Of a stretch of 41,865 nt of DNA, positions 31,172-38,890 are shown one piece after another. Position numbers and translations under genes: made by a program. The stretch spans positions 1-41,865 of the forward strand of contig VHCL01000012.1 in the NCBI GenBank assembly GCA_016871725.1, written 5' to 3'. The notes below the pieces were generated by a model, which was given only the letters and a program-made list of their open reading frames with translations, did not search any database and was not told where the DNA came from. Source of the DNA: Verrucomicrobiota bacterium. Lineage in GTDB: Bacteria; Verrucomicrobiota; Verrucomicrobiia; Opitutales; UBA953. Numbering within the stretch: position 1 is the stretch's first letter; every line of letters begins with the position of its first letter.

Positions 31172-33895
31172 ATGGCTGAAATCCCCAAATCCTACGAACC
31201 CCAGGGCGTCGAACAGCAGTGGTACGACCGCTGGGTGGCCGCCGGCTGTTTCCGAGGCAAGGTCGACCCCTCCCGCGAATCGTTCGCGGTGATGATCCCG
31301 CCGCCCAACGTCACCGGCGTGCTCCACATGGGGCACCTGCTCAATAACACGCTGCAGGACATCATGGTCCGCCGCGCCCGCCAGGAAGGCAAGTCCGCCC
31401 TCTGGCTCCCCGGCACCGACCATGCCGGCATCGCGACCCAGTCGCGCGTCGAGAAGGAACTCCGCCAGAAGGAAGGCAAGACGCGCCACGACCTCGGTCG
31501 CGAGAAATTCATCGTGGTCGCCTCCGAATGGCGCGACAAGCACGGCGGCATCATCCTCGGCCAGCTCCGCAAGCTCGGCGCCTCCTGCGACTGGGACCGC
31601 ACGGTCCACACCCTCGACGCGGGCTACTCGCAGGCGGTCCTGCAGACCTTCGTCACGCTCTACGAGCGCGGCTACGTCTACCGCGGCAAGCGCATGGTGA
31701 ACTGGTGCCCGGTCTCGCAGACCGGCCTGTCCGACGAAGAAGTGATCATGAAGCCCTCGAAGGGCTCGCTCTACCGGATGCGCTACGAAGTGGCCGAACT
31801 CCCGGGCACCTTCCTCGAGATCTCCACCACGCGTCCCGAGACCATCCCGGGCGACGCCGCAGTGGCGGTCCACCCCGACGACGAGCGCTACAAGCACCTC
31901 ATCGGCAAGCACGTCTGGCGCCCCTTCCCGCGCGCGCGGATCCCGATCGTCGGCGACGCCGCGGTCGAGAAGGAATTCGGCACGGGCGTGCTGAAGGTCA
32001 CCCCGGCCCACGACCGCACGGACTTCGACATCGGCAAGCGCCATGGCCTGCCGGTCATCGACGTGATGAACCCCGACGGCACGATGAACGCCGACGCGGG
32101 CCCGCTCGCCGGCATCGAACGCTTCAAGGCCCGCGCGAAGGCCGAGAAACTGCTCGAAGAGCTCGGCGCCCTCGTGAAGACCGAGCCGTACGAGAACACG
32201 GTCGGCTTCTCCGAACGCGCCGACGTGCCGATCGAACCCCGCCTCAGCGAGCAGTGGTTCATCCGCTACCCGAAGATCGAGGAGGCCAAGCGCGCCGTCA
32301 CCGCGGGCATCATCCGCTTCCATCCGGAGCGCTGGACGAAGACCTACCTGCACTGGCTGGAGAACATCCAGGACTGGTGCGTCAGCCGCCAGCTCTGGTG
32401 GGGCCACCGCATCCCCGTCTGGTACCGCAAGGGCGCGGACCGCAACGACCCGCGGAACCTGCACGTCTCCCTCACCGCCCCGGCCGACGCCGCGAACTGG
32501 GAGCAGGATCCCGACGTGCTGGACACCTGGGCCTCCTCCTGGCTCTGGTGCCTCGCCACCATCGGCTGGCGCCGGCCCGGCGAGACGACCGAGGAGCTCA
32601 AGCACTGGTACCCGACGGGCGCCCTCGCCACCGGTCCGGACATCATCTTCCTCTGGGTCGCCCGCATGATCATCGCCGGCCTCGAACTGCATGGGCCGGA
32701 GAAGCAGACGCTCACCGACGACGAGATCCGCCAGCGCGTCCCGTTCAAGCGCGTGTACTTCAACGGCATCATCCGCGACAAGCTCGGTCGCAAGATGTCC
32801 AAGTCCCTCGGCAACTCGCCCGAACCCCTCGACCTCATCGCCAAGTTCGGCGCCGACGGCCTCCGCTTCGGCCTGCTGTCCATCGCCCCCAAGGGCCAGG
32901 ACATCCTCTTCGACGAGGACCGCGTGGCCCAGGGCCGCAACTTCTGCAACAAGCTCTGGAACGCCGCGCGCTTCCGCCAGATGTCCGGCCCGATGGCCGA
33001 CAACTCGACCCTCGCCGCGGTGGTCGGACGCCTCAAGGCCGCCCAGCTCGACGACGATGACTTCGCCATCCTCCAAGGCCTGGCCGAACTCACCGACAGC
33101 ACGGCCAAGCACCTCGAGGAACACGAGTTCACGGCCTACGCCCAAGGCCTCTACTCCTTCTTCTGGGGCGACTTCTGCGACTGGTACGTCGAGGCCTCCA
33201 AGGCCCGCCTGCGCGATCCCGCGCTCGTCGGCAACTGCCTCGCGGTGCAGGACCTCGTGCTGCGCCAGTTCCTCCAGCTGCTCCACCCGGTGGCGCCGTT
33301 CATCTCGGAAGAACTCTGGCACCTCCTGGGTTACGGCGCGGACGACGACTTCATCCAGGACCACCACACCGGTTCGGGCGGCGACCTGCTCCGCGTCCTC
33401 CGCGAGCACGGCATCAAGCTCAGCGCCGCCAAGGTCGCCGACGTCGCCCTGCTCCGCGAGTTCGTCGCGTCGGTGCGCGCCCTGAAGTCCCAGGCCAACC
33501 AGGCCACCCGTCGCGATTCGGTCGTCACCGTCGTCGCCAAGGACGCCGCCTCGAAGGCCCTGCTCACGGCCAACCGCGAGAAGCTGAGCAGCCTCGCCGG
33601 CCTCGCCGAACTCGGCTTCGCCGAGGACGCCGGCGGCCGCACCGGCTCGCTGACCTCCGTCGGCACCGTGATGCTCGAGCTTTCGGGCACCGTCGACGTC
33701 GCCGCCGAGAAGGTCCGCCTCGCCAAGGAACTCGCCAAGCTCGAGCAGGCCGTCGCCGCCGGCGAGGCCAAGCTCACCAACGAAGCCTTCGTCTCGAAGG
33801 CGCCGCCGAAGATCCTCGAGGGCGCCCGCAAGCAGCTCGACGAAGCCAAGGCCAAGCGCGACGAGATCGCGCGCATGCTCGCGTCCCTCGGCTGA
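31172..33895 (+). CDS. valS: Valyl-tRNA synthetase
   Basis: ValS charges tRNA-Val with editing. The protein has 907 residues. The HIGH-type motif is HMGH (residues 52-55, within PPPNVTGVLHMGHLLNN), the KMSKS loop is residues 541-545 (GRKMSKSLGNSPEPLDLI), and the editing CP1 domain has EISTTRPETIPGDAAVAVHP and TPAHDRTDFDIGKRHGLPVI. VSRQLWWGHRIPVWY is typical of ValS. A C-terminal coiled coil (about 840-905, VAAEKVRLAKELAKLEQAV and onward) contacts tRNA, as in the Thermus enzyme. No T-box or other leader is seen. It begins 70 bases past the SRP RNA gene and ends one base before nagB, so the amino-sugar genes probably share its transcript. Confidence 0.98.
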   Translation: MAEIPKSYEPQGVEQQWYDRWVAAGCFRGKVDPSRESFAVMIPPPNVTGVLHMGHLLNNTLQDIMVRRARQEGKSALWLPGTDHAGIATQSRVEKELRQKEGKTRHDLGREKFIVVASEWRDKHGGIILGQLRKLGASCDWDRTVHTLDAGYSQAVLQTFVTLYERGYVYRGKRMVNWCPVSQTGLSDEEVIMKPSKGSLYRMRYEVAELPGTFLEISTTRPETIPGDAAVAVHPDDERYKHLIGKHVWRPFPRARIPIVGDAAVEKEFGTGVLKVTPAHDRTDFDIGKRHGLPVIDVMNPDGTMNADAGPLAGIERFKARAKAEKLLEELGALVKTEPYENTVGFSERADVPIEPRLSEQWFIRYPKIEEAKRAVTAGIIRFHPERWTKTYLHWLENIQDWCVSRQLWWGHRIPVWYRKGADRNDPRNLHVSLTAPADAANWEQDPDVLDTWASSWLWCLATIGWRRPGETTEELKHWYPTGALATGPDIIFLWVARMIIAGLELHGPEKQTLTDDEIRQRVPFKRVYFNGIIRDKLGRKMSKSLGNSPEPLDLIAKFGADGLRFGLLSIAPKGQDILFDEDRVAQGRNFCNKLWNAARFRQMSGPMADNSTLAAVVGRLKAAQLDDDDFAILQGLAELTDSTAKHLEEHEFTAYAQGLYSFFWGDFCDWYVEASKARLRDPALVGNCLAVQDLVLRQFLQLLHPVAPFISEELWHLLGYGADDDFIQDHHTGSGGDLLRVLREHGIKLSAAKVADVALLREFVASVRALKSQANQATRRDSVVTVVAKDAASKALLTANREKLSSLAGLAELGFAEDAGGRTGSLTSVGTVMLELSGTVDVAAEKVRLAKELAKLEQAVAAGEAKLTNEAFVSKAPPKILEGARKQLDEAKAKRDEIARMLASLG

Positions 33896-33896
33896 G

Positions 33897-34637
33897 ATGA
33901 TCTCCACCCGGCTCCATCCCGACAAGCAGTCCGCCGCGCAGGCGATCGCCCGGGAGATGGCCGACCTGATCCGGTTACGCTCGGAATCGGGCAAGGCGAC
34001 GGTCCTCGGGCTGGCCACGGGCTCCACGCCCCTGCCCTTGTACGCGGAACTGATCCGGCTGCATCGGGAAGAAGGGCTCAGCTTCCGTTCGGTGGTGACG
34101 TTCAACCTCGACGAATACGAGGGCCTGGCCCCGGCGCACCCTCAGTCCTACCGCTTCTTCATGGAAGCGAACCTCTTCCGGCATCTCGATATCCCGGCCG
34201 CCAACATCCACGTCCCGGACGGACTCGCCGCGGACGCCGACGGCCATTGCGCGGCGTACGAGCGGGCCATCCGGGCCGCGGGCGGCATCGACCTCCAGAT
34301 CCTGGGCATCGGCCGCACCGGCCACATCGGCTTCAACGAGCCGCCTTCGCCCGCCGACAGTCGGACCCGTCGCGTGCACCTCGACGAAGTGACCCGGCAG
34401 GATAACTCGGTCTTCTTCGGCGACGTCGCGCAGGTCCCGCACGGAGCCTTGACCATGGGCGTGGCGACGATCCTGGAAGCCCGGCGGGTCGCCTTGCTGG
34501 CCTTCGGCTCGGCGAAAGCCGCCATCGTGGCGCGCGCGGTCAAGGAGACGCCTTCCGCCGACTGTCCGGCGACCTGGCTGCAGCGCCACCCGGACTGCGT
34601 CTTCCATCTCGACGCGGCCGCGGCCGAAAGGCTCTGA
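33897..34637 (+). CDS. nagB: Glucosamine-6-phosphate deaminase NagB
   Basis: NagB converts glucosamine-6-phosphate to fructose-6-phosphate and ammonia. The protein has 246 residues. LGLATGSTPLPLYAEL is the phosphate loop, and TFNLDEYEGL carries Asp72-Glu73, which align with E. coli NagB numbering. In the ring-opening loop GIGRTGHIGFNEP, His143 and Glu148 are kept, but the residue equivalent to E. coli Asp141 is Thr141. The same RTGHIGFNEP text and the C-terminal pattern (MGVATILEARRVALLAFGSA, then PATWLQRHPDCVF) resemble, from memory, the N-terminal half of Bacteroidetes NagB-PIG-L fusion proteins. Here the PIG-L gene is separate, two genes downstream. The start ATG is one base past the valS stop. 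Confidence 0.93.
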   Translation: MISTRLHPDKQSAAQAIAREMADLIRLRSESGKATVLGLATGSTPLPLYAELIRLHREEGLSFRSVVTFNLDEYEGLAPAHPQSYRFFMEANLFRHLDIPAANIHVPDGLAADADGHCAAYERAIRAAGGIDLQILGIGRTGHIGFNEPPSPADSRTRRVHLDEVTRQDNSVFFGDVAQVPHGALTMGVATILEARRVALLAFGSAKAAIVARAVKETPSADCPATWLQRHPDCVFHLDAAAAERL

Positions 34638-34644
34638 CAATCCG

Positions 34645-36030
34645 ATGGACGTCACCCCGCGACATCGTTCCGTCATCGATCCTGACCTGGTGCCGGCCTC
34701 CCTCTGGACGCGCGCCTACCTCCGTCGCTGCGCGGCGACCGCCGGCTCGACGCAACTGACCGTCGCCCTGAGCCGCCCCGACGGCACGGCCTCCCGCTTC
34801 CGCACCCAGGTGCTGGCCGCCGGCGTCGACGACGAAGCGACGTACCGGCATGTCGAGAGATCGGTGAAGTTCCTACTCTGGTCGCGGGGAGGTTGCGACG
34901 TCCTGCTCTGCGGACCGGCCGCCGACGGCCTCGCCGCGAAGCTCGCGAAGGAGTATGCGCCGGCCGGCCGCCGGGCGTTCGACGCCGATTTCTTCCGCCA
35001 GGTCTTCGAGGCCCCCTTGTCGTTCCGCGGAGTGTCCCCGGCCGAGCTGCCGGCGGACACAACCTCGCACGTGTCCTTAGGCCGGCACCTCGACGGCTGT
35101 CGCATCGGCTTCGACCTCGGGGGCTCGGACCGCAAATGCGCGGCCCTCATCGACGGCCAGGTGGTCTTTTCCGAGGAAGTGAAGTGGGACCCGTACTTCC
35201 AGTCCGATCCGGACTACCACCTCGCGGGCATCCGGCATTCCCTCGGACTCGCGGCCCGTCACCTCCCCCGCGTGGACGCGATCGGCGGTTCCTCCGCGGG
35301 CGTGTACGTCAACAACAAGGTCCGCGTGGCCTCCTTGTTCCGCGGCGTGACCGATCCGGCGGTCTTCGACGCCCGCGTACGGAACCTGTTCGTCGACCTG
35401 GCCTCGGAATACGGGGTGCCGTTCGAAGTGCTCAACGACGGCGACGTCACGGCGCTCGCGGCCTCGATGTCCCTCGGCCGCGACGCCGTCCTCGGCGTCG
35501 CCATGGGGACGAGCGTCGCGGCCGGCTACGTCGACCAGGCCGGGAACCTCACCAACTGGCTCAGCGAACTGGCCTTCGTGCCCGTCGATTACCGGGCCGA
35601 CGGACCCGTCGACGAATGGTCCGGCGACCACGGCTGCGCCGTGCAGTATTTCAGCCAGCAGGGCGTGGGGCGTCTGCTCCCCCTGGCGGGCATCGATCTG
35701 CCGGCCGCGATGCGGCTGCCGGAGCGGCTCGAGGAACTCCAACGGCTGATGCTCGCCGGCGATCCGCGCGCCCGGCGCGTCTACGAAGCCGTCGGCATCG
35801 CCCTAGGCTACGCGGCCGCGCATTTCGCCGCGTTCTACGACCTGAGCTGCCTCCTGATCATGGGTCGCGTGACCTCCGGCCAAGGCGGTGACATCATCAT
35901 CGAGCATGCGAACGCCGTGCTGCGGGACGAATTCCCCGAACTTCGCATCGACCTTCTCGTCCCTTCCGAGAAAGATAAGCGGCACGGCCAGGCCGTCGCG
36001 GCCGCCTCCCTTCCCTCTCTCCGCCGATGA
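34645..36030 (+). CDS. ROK/ASKHA-like sugar kinase with an unassigned N-terminal extension
   Basis: The protein has 461 residues. From about residue 150 it shows an actin-like ATPase fold of ROK type: phosphate-1 loop RIGFDLGGSDRKCAALI, candidate catalytic Asp in EVLNDGDVTALAASMS (near 265), phosphate-2 loop LGVAMGTSVAAGYVDQAGNL, and a final helix with GRVTSGQGGDIIIEHA. The ROK zinc signature CxCGxxGCxE is absent; the nearest stretch, EWSGDHGCAVQYFSQQ, has one cysteine. The first 145 residues match nothing I recognise. The substrate is not set by sequence; because it lies between nagB and a PIG-L deacetylase gene, an N-acetylhexosamine 6-kinase role is inferred. It overlaps the next gene by four bases. 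Confidence 0.8.
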   Translation: MDVTPRHRSVIDPDLVPASLWTRAYLRRCAATAGSTQLTVALSRPDGTASRFRTQVLAAGVDDEATYRHVERSVKFLLWSRGGCDVLLCGPAADGLAAKLAKEYAPAGRRAFDADFFRQVFEAPLSFRGVSPAELPADTTSHVSLGRHLDGCRIGFDLGGSDRKCAALIDGQVVFSEEVKWDPYFQSDPDYHLAGIRHSLGLAARHLPRVDAIGGSSAGVYVNNKVRVASLFRGVTDPAVFDARVRNLFVDLASEYGVPFEVLNDGDVTALAASMSLGRDAVLGVAMGTSVAAGYVDQAGNLTNWLSELAFVPVDYRADGPVDEWSGDHGCAVQYFSQQGVGRLLPLAGIDLPAAMRLPERLEELQRLMLAGDPRARRVYEAVGIALGYAAAHFAAFYDLSCLLIMGRVTSGQGGDIIIEHANAVLRDEFPELRIDLLVPSEKDKRHGQAVAAASLPSLRR

Positions 36031-36875
36031 TCGCCCTCAACCCGCGCGCGCGCCTCATGATCCCGGACGGTCTCGCCGCCCCGGAAGCCCTCCGCCGCAC
36101 GACCCACCTGGGCATCGGCGCCCACCAGGACGACCTGGAGTTCATGGCCTTCCATGGCATCCTAGCCTGCTACGACCGCCCCGACCGCTGGTTCGGCGGC
36201 GTGACGATCACCGACGGACGCGGCAGTTCCCGCGCCGGGAAGTTCCGGGACTGGACCGATGACCAGATCGCCGCGGAACGCATCCGCGAACAGGAAGCCG
36301 CCGCCGTCATCGGTCAGTATGCGTTCATCGCCCAGCTCGGTCACCCGAGCAAGACCGTGCGCGACGCCCGCGAGACCGTCGTCCGCGACGAACTCCAGCG
36401 GATCATCGAGGCCGCCCGTCCCGAGGTCGTGTACCTGCACAATCTCGCCGACAAGCACGACACGCACGTCGGGTGCGCCCTACGTTGCCTCGAAGCCCTC
36501 CGCCGGCTGCCGCAGGCCGACCGACCGGCCCGGGTCTACGGTTGCGAAGTCTGGCGCGACCTCGACTGGCTCGTGGACGGCGAGAAGACCGCGATGCCGG
36601 TCTCGGAACGACCGGAGCTCGCCCGGGCGCTCAACGAGGTCTTCGCCACCCAGATCGCGGGAGGCAAACGCTACGACCTGGCCGTCCTCGGCCGGCGCAC
36701 GGCCAACGCCACGTTCAGCCAGGCGCACGCCACCGACCAGGAGACCGCCATGCAGTGGGCGATGGATCTCACCCCGCTGGTCCGGGACGATTCGCTCGAT
36801 CCGGTCGCCTACGTGACCGGCTTCATCGACCGGCTCAAGACCGACGTCACCGCCCGCCTCCGCCAATCCCTCTGA
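36027..36875 (+). CDS. PIG-L/LmbE-family zinc deacetylase
   Basis: The protein has 282 residues. PIG-L enzymes remove N-acetyl groups from GlcNAc conjugates using zinc. The usual AHPDDxE motif appears as GIGAHQDDLEF: His33 and Asp36 as metal ligands, Asp35 as the base, with Gln34 in place of Pro. The family's second region is VYLHNLADKHDTHVGCALR, with His138, His144 and His147 as further ligand or catalytic candidates. ITDGRGSSRAGKF fits the substrate loop. No signal peptide is seen, so it acts in the cytoplasm. Lying next to nagB, and with no nagA in the cluster, it is a candidate GlcNAc-6-phosphate deacetylase. It overlaps the kinase gene (ATGA) and is followed one base later by the nucleotidyltransferase gene. 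Confidence 0.9.
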   Translation: MIALNPRARLMIPDGLAAPEALRRTTHLGIGAHQDDLEFMAFHGILACYDRPDRWFGGVTITDGRGSSRAGKFRDWTDDQIAAERIREQEAAAVIGQYAFIAQLGHPSKTVRDARETVVRDELQRIIEAARPEVVYLHNLADKHDTHVGCALRCLEALRRLPQADRPARVYGCEVWRDLDWLVDGEKTAMPVSERPELARALNEVFATQIAGGKRYDLAVLGRRTANATFSQAHATDQETAMQWAMDLTPLVRDDSLDPVAYVTGFIDRLKTDVTARLRQSL

Positions 36876-36876
36876 C

Positions 36877-37782
36877 ATGAAACCCACCCTCCTCGTCCTC
36901 GCCGCCGGCATGGGCAGCCGCTACGGCGGGCTCAAGCAGATCGACCCCATGGGTCCGGCCGGCGAGACCATCCTCGATTATTCCGTGTTCGACGCCCTCC
37001 GCGCCGGCTTCGGGAAGGTCGTCTTCATCATCCGCCCGGATTTCGAGCGGGACTTCCGGGAGCGCATCGCCGCGAAGTTCGCCGGCCGCATCGAAGTCGG
37101 CTTCGCCTTCCAGACCATCGACCGCCTGCCCGCCGGTTTCGGCGTGCCCGCCGGCCGGGAAAAACCCTGGGGCACCACGCACGCGATCCTCTGCGCGCGT
37201 GACGCCGTCGACACGCCGTTCGCCGTCATCAACGCCGATGACTTCTACGGGCAGGACTCCTACGCCGTCCTCGGCCGCCACCTGCGCGACCTCGACGTGC
37301 GCTCCACGGCCTACTCGATGGTCGGCTTCACGCTGAAGCACACGCTCTCGGAACATGGCACGGTCGCCCGCGGCGTCTGCCAGACCGACGCGTCCGGCCG
37401 CCTCACCGACATCCAGGAACTGACGAAGATCTCCAAGCTGCCCCGCGGCGCCGAACACCGCGGCGAAGACGGCGTCGTCATCGGCCTGACGGGCGAGGAG
37501 CCTGTGTCGATGAACATGTGGGGCTTCACGCCGGCCATCTTCCCGCAGCTCGCCGCGGACTTCGACGCCTTCCTGCGCGCCAAGGGCGGCGAGATGAAGA
37601 GCGAAGCCTACATCCCCCTGTCCGTCGGCAACCTGATCCGCTCCGGCCAGGCGACCTGCCAGGTCCTGCGCACGGACTCCGAATGGTTCGGCGTCACCTA
37701 CCGCGAGGACAAGCCCGTCGTGCAGGGGAGCATCCTGCGCCTGGTGCGGGCCGGCGCCTATCCGGCGTCGCTCTGGTCCTGA
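36877..37782 (+). CDS. Sugar-phosphate nucleotidyltransferase
   Basis: The protein has 301 residues and a GT-A nucleotidyltransferase fold. The N-terminal signature LVLAAGMGSRYGGLKQIDPM binds the nucleotide and pyrophosphate; PWGTTHAILCARDAV and FAVINADDFYGQDSYAVL contain the metal-binding Asp pair. The C-terminal half has a SMNMWGFTPAIFPQL segment and ends in DSEWFGVTYREDKPVVQGSI. This subgroup is recalled next to N-acetylhexosamine 1-kinase genes, and the next gene here is such a kinase. A UDP-HexNAc pyrophosphorylase-type role is therefore inferred; glucose-1-phosphate or another sugar cannot be excluded. One base separates it from the kinase gene. Confidence 0.87.
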   Translation: MKPTLLVLAAGMGSRYGGLKQIDPMGPAGETILDYSVFDALRAGFGKVVFIIRPDFERDFRERIAAKFAGRIEVGFAFQTIDRLPAGFGVPAGREKPWGTTHAILCARDAVDTPFAVINADDFYGQDSYAVLGRHLRDLDVRSTAYSMVGFTLKHTLSEHGTVARGVCQTDASGRLTDIQELTKISKLPRGAEHRGEDGVVIGLTGEEPVSMNMWGFTPAIFPQLAADFDAFLRAKGGEMKSEAYIPLSVGNLIRSGQATCQVLRTDSEWFGVTYREDKPVVQGSILRLVRAGAYPASLWS

Positions 37783-37783
37783 C

Positions 37784-38890
37784 ATGGCCGCCACCGTCGC
37801 CGAGGCCCTCGCCGTCGCCGCCGAATTCGCTTTCGGCGGCCCGATCGTTTCGACGGCTCCCTACGGCAGCGGGCACATCAACGATACTTTCCTGACGCCG
37901 GTCGGGACCGCCGACGGCCCGCGGCGCTTCATCCTGCAACGCGTCAACCATCAGGTCTTCAGGCAGCCGGACCTCCTCATGGAGAACGTGGCGCGGGTCT
38001 GCGCCCATGCCCATGCCAAGCTGCGCGCCGCCGGCGCTCCGGACGCCCGCCGACGGGCCCTGCGTCTCGTCCCGACGAAGGGCGGGCAAGCGTGGCACGT
38101 CGACCCCAGCGGCAACCGGTGGCGCTGTTACGATTTCATCGAAGGCGCTACCGGGCATGACGTGGTCCGCTCGCCCGCGCAGGCCGAGGCGGCGGCCAAG
38201 GCCTTCGGCGCTTTCCAGTCCCTGCTCGCCGACCTGCCCGGCGACCGGCTGCACGAGACGATCCCGGACTTCCATCACACCCCCGCCCGCTTCGCCCGCT
38301 TCCAGGCGGCGTTGGCCAAGGACGGACATGGCCGGGCGGCGGCCGCCGGCCCCGAGATCGCCTTCGCCCTCGCCCGCGGGCATGAGGTCGGCGTCATCGT
38401 CGACGCCCTCCGCGCCGGCACCCTGCCCGAACGCGTCACCCACAACGACACCAAGCTGAACAACGTCCTCCTCGACGACGTCACCCAGGAAGGGGTCTGC
38501 GTCATCGACCTGGACACGGTGATGCCGGGTTCCGCGCTCTACGACTTCGGCGACCTGGTGCGCACCTCGACTTCGCCCGCCGCCGAGGACGAGACGGACC
38601 TCTCCCGGGTGCGCCTGCAGCTCCCGATGTTCGAGGCCCTGGTCCGCGGCTATCTCGCCTCCGCCCGCGGCTTCCTGACGCCCCGCGAAAAGGAACTCCT
38701 GCCCTTCGCCGGCAAGCTCATCACCTTCGAGATCGGGCTGCGCTTCCTGACCGACTGGCTCGAGGGCGACGCTTATTTCAAGATCAAGCGGCCCGCTCAC
38801 AACCTGGACCGTTGTCGCACCCAGTTCGCGCTCGTGGCCTCGATCGAGGGACAGTTCCCGGCCATGCAGGAGATCGTCGCCCGCGCATGA
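37784..38890 (+). CDS. Aminoglycoside phosphotransferase-fold kinase, N-acetylhexosamine 1-kinase-like
   Basis: The protein has 368 residues and the APH/choline-kinase fold. The nucleotide loop is YGSGHINDTFLTPVG, followed by FILQRVNHQVFRQPDLLMEN VARV, very like N-acetylhexosamine 1-kinase (NahK). The catalytic loop is RVTHNDTKLNNVLLDD, and the metal-binding Asp lies in VCVIDLDTVMPGSALYDFGD. TDWLEGDAYFKIKRPAHNLD RCRTQ near the C-terminus is also NahK-like. NahK phosphorylates GlcNAc or GalNAc at C1 using ATP. The placement directly after a nucleotidyltransferase and before an epimerase supports this. Related proteins have been mislabelled mucin desulfatases. The stop overlaps the epimerase start by four bases. 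Confidence 0.87.
   Translation: MAATVAEALAVAAEFAFGGPIVSTAPYGSGHINDTFLTPVGTADGPRRFILQRVNHQVFRQPDLLMENVARVCAHAHAKLRAAGAPDARRRALRLVPTKGGQAWHVDPSGNRWRCYDFIEGATGHDVVRSPAQAEAAAKAFGAFQSLLADLPGDRLHETIPDFHHTPARFARFQAALAKDGHGRAAAAGPEIAFALARGHEVGVIVDALRAGTLPERVTHNDTKLNNVLLDDVTQEGVCVIDLDTVMPGSALYDFGDLVRTSTSPAAEDETDLSRVRLQLPMFEALVRGYLASARGFLTPREKELLPFAGKLITFEIGLRFLTDWLEGDAYFKIKRPAHNLDRCRTQFALVASIEGQFPAMQEIVARA

Noticed and set aside
31157..34105. 982-codon open frame opposite valS
   Set aside because: Shadow of valS, with no domain; valS has both synthetase motifs and the editing domain.
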